Source: Vibrio hannami (GTDB lineage Bacteria; Pseudomonadota; Gammaproteobacteria; Enterobacterales; Vibrionaceae). From it: a stretch of 64,000 nucleotides of DNA. The notes under the pieces were generated by a model, which made no database searches, was not told the DNA's origin, and saw only the letters and a list, made by a program, of their open reading frames with translations. Made by a program: the position numbers and the translations under genes. The DNA lies in NCBI RefSeq assembly GCF_029589055.1, contig NZ_JARQZP010000007.1, positions 1,054,001-1,118,000 on the forward strand, read 5' to 3'. This document shows positions 50,048-59,995 of this stretch, in pieces. Each line of letters starts with the position of its first letter. Within the stretch, counting starts at the first letter, position 1.

Positions 50048-52417
50048 ATGTCAAAGAGCTGTTATCACTGCGGTGAACCAGTTCCGGATAACACGGACTT
50101 TCAAGTCGAGATTCTCGGTGAAACTCGAGATATGTGTTGCCCGGGTTGTCATGCTGTGGCAGAAACCATCGTAAACGGTGGCCTTGTCAGTTATTACCAG
50201 TATCGAACTGAATTAGCTGAAAAAGCCGATCTTGTTCCAGAGCAACTTCAGGCGCTTATTAATTACGACAACGAAGATGTTCAGTCAGAGTTTGTCAGGA
50301 AGTCCGAAAACCACTCCGAAGTGACATTGTCACTCGAGGGTGTGACCTGTGCTGCATGCGCCTGGTTAATTGAAAAACAGATGAACGACAAAACAGGTGT
50401 AGACTCCATCAGGGTTAACACTACGACAAACCGTGCCATTCTTCGCTGGGATAATTCCCAAGCTAAGCTAAGCGAGTTACTTTCTTCTATTCACACTCTT
50501 GGCTATAAAGCCGCGCCGTTCGAAGCCGATGCCTATGAAGCTTCCTATCAGCAATCGATGAAGCAGTATCTTTATCGGTTAGGAGTGGCGGGTATTGCCA
50601 CCATGCAAGTAATGATGCTGGCAGTCGCACTTTACTTTGAAATCTTCGGAGATCTCGATGCTGAATTTAAGCAGTACCTGCGAGTTGTAAGTTTAATCTT
50701 TGCAACACCTGTACTGCTGTATTCTGCTCTTCCCTTTTACCTGAATGCCTGGAGAAGTATTCGGGGCAAAACACTGGGTATGGATGTTCCTGTATCCATT
50801 GCTCTGATATTCGCCTATATAGCGAGCGTGGTTGCTACTGTCGGTGAAAAAGGTGAGGTGTTCTTCGAGTCCATCTCAATGTTCACTTTCTTCTTGTTGC
50901 TTGGTCGTTTTCTTGAGATGCGGGCTAGGCGTAAAGCCGCCGCTGCAAGCGCGAACCTTCTCAAGCTTATACCCACAATGGCGACTAAATTGGATGGCTC
51001 CCAGGTGCCGGTTAAAACGCTTAAACAAGGCGATAAGGTTCGAGTATTACCCGGGGAACATATCCCCGCTGATGGCAACATTCTTCGTGGCAGAATTCAT
51101 GTTGATGAATCTATGTTAACCGGTGAGTCGGTTCCCGTAGTAAAACAAGTTGGAGATATTGTTTATGCTGGCACCTTGAACACCGATGAATCGTTCGAAC
51201 TGGAAGTTACTCAAAGTAAAGCAGAGTCGATGTTATCAAACATCGTCCGACTGCAAGATGAAGCTCAACTCTCTAAACCAAGGGTTGCGGAAATTGCAGA
51301 TGTGGTTGCCCGTTACTTTGTAGCAGTAATATTGATTGTAGCTGCTGGTACCTGGTTGTACTGGAATCAGAATAAACCTGACGACGCATTTTGGATTATG
51401 CTAGCCGTGTTAGTAGCAACGTGCCCTTGTGCTCTCTCATTAGCAACACCTACAGCGATCACCTGCTCTACTTCGCGATTAGGTGATTTGGGCATCCTTT
51501 TGAGAAAGGGTCATGTATTTGAGACCCTATGCAAGATTAATCACCTGGTGATAGACAAAACCGGAACGCTGACCGAAGGCAAGATAGAGATAGACTCCAT
51601 TGCAGTTTTCAATGATTTTGATGAAAACTTGGCGTATGCCCTTGCCTCTTCGATGGAAAGACACGCAAACCATCCTATCGCAAAGGCATTTGAGGTCTTC
51701 AAAAATGACAGCATTCAGGTAGAGAATGCGAAAAACATTATCGGGTCAGGTGTTAGCGCATACTGGAATGGTCAGGAATGCCGCATCGGCAACGCTCGCT
51801 TTGTTTTGGGTGACGATAACACCACTGAAACTGCGGCCGTTTTTCTCTCGGTGAATGGAGTTCATGTTGCGACATTCAAGTACAAAGATCCTGTGCGCAT
51901 AGAAAGTCGTGAATTTATTTCGCAATTCTCTGAAGCTGGCATAAAAACAACGCTGCTTACCGGTGACACATCAATAAATGCACAAAAAGTAGCGAGTGAG
52001 ATTGGTATCGATTCTGTGATTACCGACGCAACTCCTGAAGGAAAGTTGAACTACTTAAATAGCCTGGATAGTGACGATATCACTCTAATGGTTGGGGACG
52101 GTATTAATGATGCGCCTACCCTCGCCGGCGCGCACCTTTCTGTCGCAATGGGTGGTGGTACTGATATTGCCAAAGCCTCAGCGGATATGGTTTTACTTGG
52201 CGATAAATTAGATAAACTTCTGGAAGCGCGCAAACTCGCGCTTAAAACTCGCAGTATAATCAGACAAAACTTACTTTGGTCGCTTGGTTACAATGTGTTG
52301 ATTCTGCCTCTCGCTGTTTCTGGACTGGTTGCACCATACATCGCTGTTGTTGGTATGTCGGCGAGTTCTATTATTGTCGTTTCAAATTCACTTAGGTTGC
52401 TAAAACAAAATGGCTAG
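50048..52417 (+). CDS. ccoI: copper-transporting P1B-type ATPase for cbb3 oxidase assembly
   Basis: The 789-aa ATPase has an N-terminal metal-binding region (CYHCGEPV, CCPGCHAV), an HMA domain with GVTCAACAWL, the transmembrane CPC motif in ATCPCALSLATPTA, the phosphorylation site DKTGTLTEG and the hinge GDGINDAP. It delivers copper to the oxidase. ccoS overlaps its end by 8 bases. Confidence 0.95.
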   Translation: MSKSCYHCGEPVPDNTDFQVEILGETRDMCCPGCHAVAETIVNGGLVSYYQYRTELAEKADLVPEQLQALINYDNEDVQSEFVRKSENHSEVTLSLEGVTCAACAWLIEKQMNDKTGVDSIRVNTTTNRAILRWDNSQAKLSELLSSIHTLGYKAAPFEADAYEASYQQSMKQYLYRLGVAGIATMQVMMLAVALYFEIFGDLDAEFKQYLRVVSLIFATPVLLYSALPFYLNAWRSIRGKTLGMDVPVSIALIFAYIASVVATVGEKGEVFFESISMFTFFLLLGRFLEMRARRKAAAASANLLKLIPTMATKLDGSQVPVKTLKQGDKVRVLPGEHIPADGNILRGRIHVDESMLTGESVPVVKQVGDIVYAGTLNTDESFELEVTQSKAESMLSNIVRLQDEAQLSKPRVAEIADVVARYFVAVILIVAAGTWLYWNQNKPDDAFWIMLAVLVATCPCALSLATPTAITCSTSRLGDLGILLRKGHVFETLCKINHLVIDKTGTLTEGKIEIDSIAVFNDFDENLAYALASSMERHANHPIAKAFEVFKNDSIQVENAKNIIGSGVSAYWNGQECRIGNARFVLGDDNTTETAAVFLSVNGVHVATFKYKDPVRIESREFISQFSEAGIKTTLLTGDTSINAQKVASEIGIDSVITDATPEGKLNYLNSLDSDDITLMVGDGINDAPTLAGAHLSVAMGGGTDIAKASADMVLLGDKLDKLLEARKLALKTRSIIRQNLLWSLGYNVLILPLAVSGLVAPYIAVVGMSASSIIVVSNSLRLLKQNG

Positions 52418-52577
52418 TCTCTATATTCTTATTCCAATCGCAATTGTTTTTGTTTGCCTTGCGGTAGCTGTATTTATTTGGGCAGTAAAGACGGAACAGT
52501 TTGAAGATCTTGAAAGACAAGGTTCCAACATTCTTTTTGACGAAGACGAGAAAATAAAGAAAGACCATGATAAGTAG
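52410..52577 (+). CDS. ccoS: cbb3 oxidase maturation protein CcoS
   Basis: The 55-aa protein begins MASLYILIPIAIVFVCLAVA, one membrane helix, and has the family phrase FIWAVKTEQFEDLERQG. It is required for cofactor insertion into the oxidase. It overlaps ccoI and the next gene (ATG within its last codons). Confidence 0.93.
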   Translation: MASLYILIPIAIVFVCLAVAVFIWAVKTEQFEDLERQGSNILFDEDEKIKKDHDK

Positions 52578-53238
52578 TGATTGGTTAGGCGCCTTAATGA
52601 TTGGTGTGCTTGGTTCGGCACACTGTATGGGAATGTGCGGCGGTATCGCATCAGCGATTGGACTCACCTCTGTTTCCAAGAGCGGCAAATTACTCACGCC
52701 TCTGTTCTATAATTTCGGCAGGCTTATAAGCTATACCCTAACCGGAGCCGTGATTGGTGGCGCGGTGGCAAGTGCTTCTCAAATAGCGACAGATTTTGCG
52801 GTACTTAACTGGTTAAGGTTGTTATCTGCTGTCGTCATGATTGTATTGGCGTTATACATTGGTAACTGGTGGCAAGGCTTACTTACGGTTGAGAAGCTCG
52901 GGCAACATATCTGGAAGTACATTTCTCCAGTGACAACTAAGCTTTTGCCACTAAAATCGCCGGTGTATGCCGTCCCTTTAGGCTTTTTATGGGGATGGTT
53001 GCCATGCGGGCTTGTCTATTCGACCTTAACCTGGGCTGCGGTTTCAGGTAGCGCTATGAACGGCGGCTTTATCATGCTTGCATTCGGTATAGGAACATTG
53101 CCGGCTATGCTGGCGGTCGGAGTTGGTGCTGGATATATCAAAAACATCAGAAATTCTGCGACGTTTCGCAAAGTTGGGGCTTTAATTCTGCTCTGTTACG
53201 GCACGTATATCGCTTATGAAACAGTAAGACTTTTATAA
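52567..53238 (+). CDS. TauE/SafE-like membrane protein, cytochrome oxidase-linked
   Basis: The 223-aa protein has about six membrane helices. The conserved cysteine motifs AHCMGMCGG (about 19) and WLPCGLVYS (about 147) are those of DsbD-like/SafE family proteins next to cbb3 operons, possibly metal or redox transfer. It overlaps ccoS by 11 bases and precedes fnr. Confidence 0.85.
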   Translation: MISSDWLGALMIGVLGSAHCMGMCGGIASAIGLTSVSKSGKLLTPLFYNFGRLISYTLTGAVIGGAVASASQIATDFAVLNWLRLLSAVVMIVLALYIGNWWQGLLTVEKLGQHIWKYISPVTTKLLPLKSPVYAVPLGFLWGWLPCGLVYSTLTWAAVSGSAMNGGFIMLAFGIGTLPAMLAVGVGAGYIKNIRNSATFRKVGALILLCYGTYIAYETVRLL

Positions 53239-53308
53239 CACTTTTGATATCTTTCTGTAATACCGTAAGTTTTTTAGCTGTCCTTTATGATACTGCGATG
53301 CTAAAATA

Positions 53309-53322
53309 TTGATGTATATCAA
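53309..53322 (+). promoter_or_regulatory. FNR box upstream of fnr
   Basis: TTGAT-GTAT-ATCAA is a perfect match to the FNR consensus TTGAT-N4-ATCAA. It lies 18 bases before the fnr start, a position that blocks transcription, so FNR likely represses its own gene. Confidence 0.8.
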
Positions 53323-53339
53323 ATAGTGACTTGGAAGTT

Positions 53340-54088
53340 ATGATTTCGGAAAAACCAGCTACAAAAGAATTCAATCCGGTGGTTGTGCAATACATTGTCA
53401 AGACTGCAGTATTTCTCAGTTATGTATCCCATTTACACTGAACGAGTCTGAGTTAGACCAACTTGATCAGATTATTGAACGTAAAAAGCCTATTCAAAAA
53501 GGGCAAGAGCTGTTTAAAGCCGGTGACGAGCTAAAGTCACTATACGCTATACGTTCAGGGACCATCAAAAGTTACACCATCACGGAGCAAGGCGATGAGC
53601 AAATTACCGCATTCCATCTTGCAGGCGATTTGGTTGGCTTTGATGCTATAAACGGCAATGCTCACCCATCTTTTGCACAAGCTCTTGAAACATCGATGGT
53701 TTGTGAAATTCCTTATGAAATCCTCGACGATTTATCGGGCAAAATGCCAAAGCTACGTCAGCAAATAATGCGTCTGATGAGTAGTGAAATAAAAGGCGAT
53801 CAGGATATGATTCTGCTTCTTTCTAAAAAGAATGCTGAAGAAAGGCTTGCTGCGTTCCTTTATAACTTATCTACTCGATTCTCTCAGCGTGGCTTCAGCC
53901 CTAGAGAGTTCAGATTGACTATGACCCGAGGCGATATCGGTAACTACCTCGGCTTGACGGTAGAAACCATCAGTCGTTTACTGGGCCGTTTCCAGAAATC
54001 GGAAATTCTGAGTGTGAAAGGTAAATACATCACTATCCTTGATCACGATGAGCTAAAAGTTCTTGCCGGAATTACCCCAGAAGAGTAA
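53340..54088 (+). CDS. fnr: oxygen-sensing regulator FNR, frameshifted
   Basis: FNR holds a [4Fe-4S] cluster and activates anaerobic genes. From ATG 53340 the frame is lost at the A4 run 53363-53366; one added base gives MISEKPATKRIQSGG followed by the cluster cysteines CAIHCQDC and QLC, then TLNESELDQLDQIIERKKP and a CRP-type sensor and winged helix (TRGDIGNYLGLTVETISRLL). The corrected protein is 249 aa, the normal size. As sequenced, the cysteine part is out of frame with the rest. Confidence 0.94.
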
Positions 54089-54116
54089 TTAATCTCGACA
54101 CATCAAATACCTACAG

Positions 54117-54142
54117 AAGTGGCTCGATTAAGAGCCACTTCA
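54117..54142 (+). terminator. terminator after fnr
   Basis: GAAGTGGCTC and GAGCCACTTC form a 10-bp stem with a GATTAA loop, followed by AAGTTTC. It lies about 30 bases past the fnr stop. Confidence 0.75.
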
Positions 54143-54255
54143 AGTTTCTGCCTCTTACGCCTCGGTTTTGCTAATCATTTCACTCTAAATAAGCTACATT
54201 TAAATGGAAGGATCGATTTAACTCTTTGGTTATTCTCCATTAATAAGGAGCTTTT

Positions 54256-55203
54256 ATGAGTATTTACAGTAAGATCTTAGTCGTAGCGGATGTTAATAAT
54301 GAGGCTCAGTCTGCGTTAGCCCGAGCCATGCAGCTCGCTCGTAAGAGCACCTCAAAAAGCCATATCACCTTCTTCCTTTCTATATATGATTTCTCTTACG
54401 AAATGACATCGATGCTTTCCAGTGACGAAAGAGATGCCATGCGTCGTGGCGTTATTCAGCAGCGAGAAAACTGGATGCGAGAAGTCGCACAACCTTATAT
54501 CGACGATACAGTTGAATTTGATGTGAAAGTGGTTTGGCATAATCGTCCCTATGAAGCTATCGTATCTCAGGTGTTTGAAGGCAAGCATGAAGTTTTGATC
54601 AAAGGAACAAGGAAACACGATGTTCTGGAGTCAGTAATATTCACACCAACAGACTGGCATTTACTAAGAAAGTGCCCATGTCCTGTACTACTAGTTAAAA
54701 ACCATGAGTGGCCAGAGAACGGCAATATTATCGCATCTGTTCATGTCGGCTCTGAAAATCCAACCCATATCGACCTAAATGACTGTATGGTCGAGCAACT
54801 TAAGAATCTATGCCGACGTTTAGATGCAACACCTTATCTGTTAAATACCTATCCGGTTACACCTGCCAATATCACCATCGAACTGCCTGAGTTCGATCCT
54901 GCTACCTATACCGATGCGGTACGTGGGCACCACCTCAAGTCAATGAAAGCACTAAGACAAAAACATGGCATTGAGGAAGAAAACACTCGTGTTGAACAAG
55001 GCTTGCCTGAGGACATCGTTCCTGCGGTAGCCGATGAACTTGATGCTGGGTTAGTTATCCTTGGTACCACCGGTCGAACCGGACTATCTGCAGTGTTTAT
55101 TGGTAATACCGCCGAGCATGTGATAGATAAAATCAATTGCGATGTACTCGCTCTGAAACCTGCAGGTTATATAAGCCCACTCGACCCAGATCACATTGAA
55201 TAA
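54256..55203 (+). CDS. uspE: universal stress protein E (tandem Usp)
   Basis: The 315-aa protein has two Usp domains: MSIYSKILVVADVNNEAQSA at the start and the C-terminal LVILGTTGRTGLSAVFIGNT (nucleotide-binding GXXG-type loop). UspE follows fnr in E. coli and Vibrio. It supports stress survival and motility; exact action is unclear. AAGGAG precedes the start. Confidence 0.95.
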   Translation: MSIYSKILVVADVNNEAQSALARAMQLARKSTSKSHITFFLSIYDFSYEMTSMLSSDERDAMRRGVIQQRENWMREVAQPYIDDTVEFDVKVVWHNRPYEAIVSQVFEGKHEVLIKGTRKHDVLESVIFTPTDWHLLRKCPCPVLLVKNHEWPENGNIIASVHVGSENPTHIDLNDCMVEQLKNLCRRLDATPYLLNTYPVTPANITIELPEFDPATYTDAVRGHHLKSMKALRQKHGIEEENTRVEQGLPEDIVPAVADELDAGLVILGTTGRTGLSAVFIGNTAEHVIDKINCDVLALKPAGYISPLDPDHIE

Positions 55204-55223
55204 TATAACTTTTATATATGAGG

Positions 55224-55255
55224 AATCCCCGCTTTCTTCAGGCGGGGATTTTTTA
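55224..55255 (+). terminator. terminator after uspE
   Basis: AATCCCCGC pairs with GCGGGGATT (one bulge) around TTTCTTCAG, followed by TTTTT. It lies 20 bases past the uspE stop. Confidence 0.85.
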
Positions 55256-55325
55256 TCGCTGGTATCTCAGAAAATTATCCGTATTATACCCTCTCCCGAT
55301 TGTACAAGGTTATTACAGCAACACT

Positions 55326-56255
55326 ATGACTGAACAGAAACAAGAGCGAACTAAAGCTCAGCAATACAACTTTAACAAGCTGCAAAAACGTATTCGTCGT
55401 AATACCGGCCAGGCCATTGCTGACTTCAATATGATTGAAGAAGGTGACAGGGTAATGGTTTGCCTTTCTGGTGGTAAGGATAGCTTTACCATGCTGGATG
55501 TTTTGATGAGTCTGCAGAAAAGCGCACCGGTTTCTTTTAAGTTAATCGCTGTTAACCTAGACCAAAAACAACCAGGGTTCCCGGAACATATTCTGCCCGA
55601 GTATCTGGAAAGCCTGGGCATTGAATATAAAATCGTAGAAGAAGATACCTACTCTATCGTTCAGGACAAAATTCCTGAAGGAAAAACCACATGTTCACTG
55701 TGCTCTCGTCTTAGACGTGGCATTTTATACCGCACAGCTAAAGAACTAGGTGCAACGAAAATTGCACTGGGTCACCACCGTGACGATATTCTTGAGACAT
55801 TGTTCCTGAATATGTTCCATGGCGGGAAAATGAAAGGAATGCCACCGAAGTTGGTATCAGATAACGGTGAGCACGTTGTTATCAGGCCGCTGGCGTACTG
55901 TCGTGAAAAAGATATCATTAAGTACGCTGATATGCGCGAGTACCCGATTATTCCATGTAATCTATGTGGCTCTCAGCCAAATCTTCAGCGTCAGCATATT
56001 AAGCAGATGCTAAATGGCTGGGATAAGCAGTTCCCTGGGCGTATCGAAACTATGTTCAGAGCAATGCAAAACGTAGTGCCAAGTCACCTGGCAGACTATG
56101 AACTGTTCGACTTCAAATCTATCGACCGCGACTCAGGTGTCATTAACGGTGGTGATATTGGGTTTGATAAAGAAGAGTTTCCAGTTCAAACTCCAGACTC
56201 CGACGATGTCGTAGAGTTCGATCCAAATTTACAACTGGATGTTACCAATATCTGA
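55326..56255 (+). CDS. ttcA: tRNA 2-thiocytidine(32) synthetase
   Basis: The 309-aa enzyme adds sulfur to C32 of certain tRNAs. It has the PP-loop SGGKDSFTM (about 45), the cysteine pair CSLCSRLRRG (about 122) and CNLCGSQPN (about 213) that carry an iron-sulfur cluster, and GHHRDDILET. The start at 55326 (MTEQKQERTKAQQ) matches the family; an earlier in-frame start lies inside the uspE terminator. Confidence 0.96.
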   Translation: MTEQKQERTKAQQYNFNKLQKRIRRNTGQAIADFNMIEEGDRVMVCLSGGKDSFTMLDVLMSLQKSAPVSFKLIAVNLDQKQPGFPEHILPEYLESLGIEYKIVEEDTYSIVQDKIPEGKTTCSLCSRLRRGILYRTAKELGATKIALGHHRDDILETLFLNMFHGGKMKGMPPKLVSDNGEHVVIRPLAYCREKDIIKYADMREYPIIPCNLCGSQPNLQRQHIKQMLNGWDKQFPGRIETMFRAMQNVVPSHLADYELFDFKSIDRDSGVINGGDIGFDKEEFPVQTPDSDDVVEFDPNLQLDVTNI

Positions 56256-56271
56256 TTTGTACAGAATCTAA

Positions 56272-56293
56272 AAACGGGCCAAATGGCCCGTTT
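56272..56293. terminator. bidirectional terminator between ttcA and DUF2987 gene
   Basis: AAACGGGCC and GGCCCGTTT form a 9-bp stem with an AAAT loop between convergent genes, T-rich on both sides. Confidence 0.85.
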
Positions 56294-56296
56294 GCT

Positions 56297-56947
56297 TTAT
56301 TTCGCGGAAGGTAACCAGGGCAAAACCCTTTTGGTTTTATATGGCAATTCCAGATATCCATCCGGGGCAATATCTGCCAGCAAAACTCGCGCTCTGCCCT
56401 TGTCTATCTGAACCGTTTTCCCGTTCGACAGCAAAATATCACCTTCTTGTTCGGTAAATTCGAGAGTCAAACCCTCGACTTTAGGAGTAAAGAAACTGGC
56501 AAACATCCCCCCCAGAGTTTCTAGCATTTCCTGCATTTGTGGCAGCATGGGCGCCAATTGGCTGTAACTCACCTTTCCCTCGAGTTGAGTCTTTCCCATC
56601 ACTACAACTGAGTAATCACAGCGCCTGTTTTGCGGGGTCTGGATAAACACGAGTGGATTGGCCGATTTCAGGTTGCCGTCGATAGGCACAATAACTTCCT
56701 GAATATCGGATACCTGTAACTCTTCGTAGTGTTCTTCCTTTTCCATCCAGGCTTTGTGAATCTTACATTGTGTCTTGTATTCGGCATCATTAAAGAAAAT
56801 AGCCACTTTTACATCGGTGAACTGCTCTTCGTTGTTGTGCTTTAGCTGCGAAAACAGCTTAGAGTACGTAAACATATACTCCTGGGCATGTGTGACCGGT
56901 GCAGCCAGAGCTAAGCAGGCTGCAAGGGTACAGATTTTTCTTATCAT
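56297..56947 (-). CDS. DUF2987 family exported protein
   Basis: The 216-aa protein begins MIRKICTLAACLALAAPVTH, a signal peptide, and has a periplasmic body (FTYSKLFSQLKHNNEEQFTD, CDYSVVVMGKTQLEGKVSYS). It matches a DUF2987 protein of Vibrio. The start at 56947 overlaps the upstream stop (TAATG), so translation is coupled to the hydrolase gene. Function unknown. Confidence 0.78.
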   Translation of the reverse strand: MIRKICTLAACLALAAPVTHAQEYMFTYSKLFSQLKHNNEEQFTDVKVAIFFNDAEYKTQCKIHKAWMEKEEHYEELQVSDIQEVIVPIDGNLKSANPLVFIQTPQNRRCDYSVVVMGKTQLEGKVSYSQLAPMLPQMQEMLETLGGMFASFFTPKVEGLTLEFTEQEGDILLSNGKTVQIDKGRARVLLADIAPDGYLELPYKTKRVLPWLPSAK

Positions 56948-57729
56948 TATTGTGTCGTCCAATATTTTTTGTTAACTCGAATCATCGCCTGGATCTCATC
57001 TACGTAGTCGTGGCCTCGCTCAGAATAGCGATGTAATCCCTGAGTCAATGCTATAGCCGCATTGCTATCAAGTAAGCTCTTACCTTCTGTCGCTAAATTT
57101 TGTCTTATTTCGCGCAACTCCTGATACGCGCGATTGCGATTCACATTCATAAAATACGCATGGATTGAATCTTCAGCGGAAGCAAATTTTGCAACTTCGT
57201 GAGTCGCATCTTCATTTCGTTGTAAAGGAATCAGACCACAACCTTTGGTATAGCACCATTGTCCAAAAAAGTTGTTCCCTTCTACAGCAAATCTGGATGT
57301 TCCCCATGCGGACTCATTGGCCGCCTGAGTAAGCACTAAAGATTCTGGAAGAACATTTACTTTGAGTAGTGCTTTATCGAGCCAATCTTCGGTGATTCCG
57401 GTATCAGGCAGATCTAGTTTGTATTTGCTGGCAATGTTAGCGACAAGCTGAACTTGTTTTTCAGTTAGAGATTTAAACGACGACAGCTTTTTAATCGCAA
57501 GCAATTGCCCTCTTTCACTCTCTATTCGTTTATTTTCTCGTTCAACGCCACCCCTCAGGTAATCAAAAAACGCAATTTTCTTCTTATTGACGTCTGAGTG
57601 TGATTTGAAGTCAGGTCGATCATCCTCCTCAACGGACTCGATTATTTCAGTTACTTCAGATTTAAAGAATGGGTAAAAGGTAGCGATAGCTAAGAACATC
57701 GCTACACACAACTTAACTACATTACGCAT
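56947..57729 (-). CDS. Bax-like peptidoglycan hydrolase (glucosaminidase fold)
   Basis: The 260-aa protein has an N-terminal membrane anchor or signal (VVKLCVAMFLAIATFYPFF) and a C-terminal glucosaminidase-type domain (about 130-260). The catalytic glutamate lies in NESAWGTSRFAVEGNN, and NAAIALTQGLHRYSERGHDY is typical of the Bax family. It probably cuts glycan strands in the periplasm. The start MRNVVKL at 57729 overlaps the end of the upstream membrane gene by eight bases; a longer in-frame start exists but lacks support. Confidence 0.85.
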   Translation of the reverse strand: MRNVVKLCVAMFLAIATFYPFFKSEVTEIIESVEEDDRPDFKSHSDVNKKKIAFFDYLRGGVERENKRIESERGQLLAIKKLSSFKSLTEKQVQLVANIASKYKLDLPDTGITEDWLDKALLKVNVLPESLVLTQAANESAWGTSRFAVEGNNFFGQWCYTKGCGLIPLQRNEDATHEVAKFASAEDSIHAYFMNVNRNRAYQELREIRQNLATEGKSLLDSNAAIALTQGLHRYSERGHDYVDEIQAMIRVNKKYWTTQ

Positions 57730-58575
57730 TGAAGATTTGAGAATCCTTTGAGTCGCCTTGATCGTTGTGGTCATCAGAGCTTGATGGATCGTCATTGTCA
57801 TCATCATCTCTTTCGCTATCCGCGTTCTCTGTCGAAACGATTTTCAATGTAATACCAAACATATTTCGATAAATGATGCCTTTTACATGGAAGAACATTG
57901 GAAGAACGAAAATCAGCATGAAGCCGTAAAAGATAGCAGCAGCAACAAATGCAAACATCATAAACAGGTACAAAGTCGCGATTGGAAACAGCTTCTTGTT
58001 TACCGCTCTGAGTGAGAGGAACAAAGAACGCATTGGAGAAACTCTTTCTCACAGATCAATAAAACCGCATTGCTGAATGCAATAGAAAAATACATAGATA
58101 ACAAGGGTAACAGCATTCCTGCTATCCCCTGTAGCAATAAGCCAATAAGGGTTGCGATAATCACCGGGATCGTAAACTGTAAACCTTTAAATATTTGCTT
58201 ACTGTTGGTTTTCAGCCCAGCAGCATGACTCATGGCCATCAAACTCACACCGGCAAAAATCGGCGCACTCACAACTTCATAACTAAAATTGGCAACAAAC
58301 ACCGCCTGAAAAACGTTTGGGTCAAGCGTTTCCGGATTTTGAATCATCTCAATGATCTGCCATGGATCGCCAATTTGCATTTGTAATGCGATATAGAAAA
58401 TGGCGGCCTGCACCAGTAACAGAAATACGATTGCAGGAGAGAAAGAGAGAAAATGGCGCATGGTAAATTTCCATGCTTCCTGAAGTACAGGAAACACTTT
58501 TAAGTCATAATCTCCTGTCAACGCTTTCTCTACCGAACCACCAAGGTTAAATGTTTTTTCTACACTCTTGTTCAT
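57722..58575 (-). CDS. multi-span inner membrane protein, frameshifted
   Basis: The N-terminal part (MNKSVEKTFNLGGSVEKALT) has hydrophobic segments (FLLLVQAAIFYIALQM and VIIATLIGLLLQGIAGMLLP). It breaks at the A3 run 58039-58041; one added base gives CEKEFSPMRSLFLSLRAVNK, joining a second frame with two more spans (TLYLFMMFAFVAAAIFYGFM) and an acidic tail (DDDDNDDPSSSDDHN). The joined protein is 284 aa. No known function; conserved next to the Bax-like and DUF2987 genes in Vibrio. Confidence 0.75.
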
Positions 58576-58881
58576 ATAAATTTCCGAGGCAATATACTCG
58601 TGTCACCTCTTAGTTGAAGATGTTTCACAGTATACTGAATTGTTAAGCTTTCTTGAAAGCCTTATCTAATTGAGAAAATGTTAAATTATATCAAATAGTC
58701 ACTCGTTCACCGACAAGCGGCTATCTATTCGGCTAAAATTACGTTTATTTACCCAATAATTGCGGGAAATTGTTATAAAAATGCTTTATTACAAAATAAA
58801 CGCATACTATGATTCACGCTTTCTTATCTGGGTAAATTTTTTGCCATTTGCAATACTGCAATTTTTAGGAGTGGAACTGAA
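58576..58881 (+). other. 306-base divergent intergenic region upstream of potA
   Basis: AT-rich, no gene visible. It separates the divergent membrane-protein and pot operons and must hold both promoters. An FNR-like half-site (ATATCAA) occurs at about 58687, but without its partner. No other clear operator is seen. Confidence 0.5.
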
Positions 58882-59995
58882 TTGGAAAGAATAAAACATT
58901 CTGGACATCCAGTTGTAGAACTGAAAAGCGTCGCTAAGAGTTTTGATGGTAAACAAGTCATCAGTACGCTTAGTTTAACTGTAAATCACGGTGAGTTTCT
59001 TACCATTTTGGGTCCGTCGGGTTGTGGTAAAACAACGGTATTAAGAATGATAGCCGGGTTTGAGTCCCCCGACAGGGGAAGTATTATCCTCGATAACGAT
59101 GATGTTACCGAGGTTCCATCTGAAACTCGACCGGTAAATACTGTGTTTCAGAGCTACGCCCTTTTCCCACATATGACGGTTTATGAGAACGTTGCATTTG
59201 GACTAAAAATGCAGAAAGTCCCTGCATCAGAAATAAAGCCAAGAGTGACCGAAGCTCTCAAAATGGTTCGCCTGGAAGAGATGGCTTTACGAAAACCTCA
59301 CCAGCTATCTGGTGGTCAACAGCAGCGTATTGCTATCGCCCGAGCAGTGGTAAACAAGCCAAAGGTTCTATTGCTGGACGAATCACTGTCAGCACTTGAT
59401 TACAAACTGCGAAAGCAGATGCAAATTGAGTTGAAGCAGTTGCAACGTCAACTAGGTATTACCTTTGTTTTCGTCACCCACGATCAGGAAGAAGCACTCT
59501 CGATGTCTGACCGAATCATCGTGATGCGAGATGGTGTGATCGAGCAGGATGGTACGCCAAAAGAGATATATGAAGAACCGAGAAACCTTTTTGTTGCCCG
59601 CTTCATCGGAGAGATTAATGTCTTCGAAGCAACAACCATTAAACGGATAGATGAAAAACGAATCTCGGCCGAAATCGAAGGCGCTGAAGCAGTCATCTAT
59701 TATGACAAAGAGATAGTCAAAGGTGAGAAACTTCAAGTTCTTTTTGCGGCCAGAAGATCTACGCCTTGAAGAAATTAAAGAGAGTCAAAATTCAGGCATT
59801 GTCGGACATGTAACGGATAGAACCTATAAAGGAATGACTCTTGATTCGCTAGTAGAATTGGCTTCTGGTGACAAAGTCATGGTGAGTGAATTCTTTAATG
59901 AAGACGATCCAGATGTAGACCATTCGTTAGGTCAAAAAGTTGCTGTAACCTGGGTAGAGAACTGGGAAGTGGTACTAAAAGATGACAACAAATAG
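58882..59995 (+). CDS. potA: spermidine/putrescine ABC transporter ATPase, frameshifted
   Basis: PotA powers polyamine uptake. It starts at TTG 58882 with AGGAG ten bases upstream; no ATG lies at the right place. Motifs: GPSGCGKTTVLRMIAG, the signature LSGGQQQRIAIARAV, and LLLDESLSALD. The frame fails at the T5 run 59741-59745; removing one T gives KLQVLLRPEDLRLEEIKES and joins the C-terminal regulatory part (TYKGMTLDSLVELASGDKV), 370 aa. As sequenced, the C-terminal 80 residues are lost. It overlaps potB by 14 bases. Confidence 0.95.
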
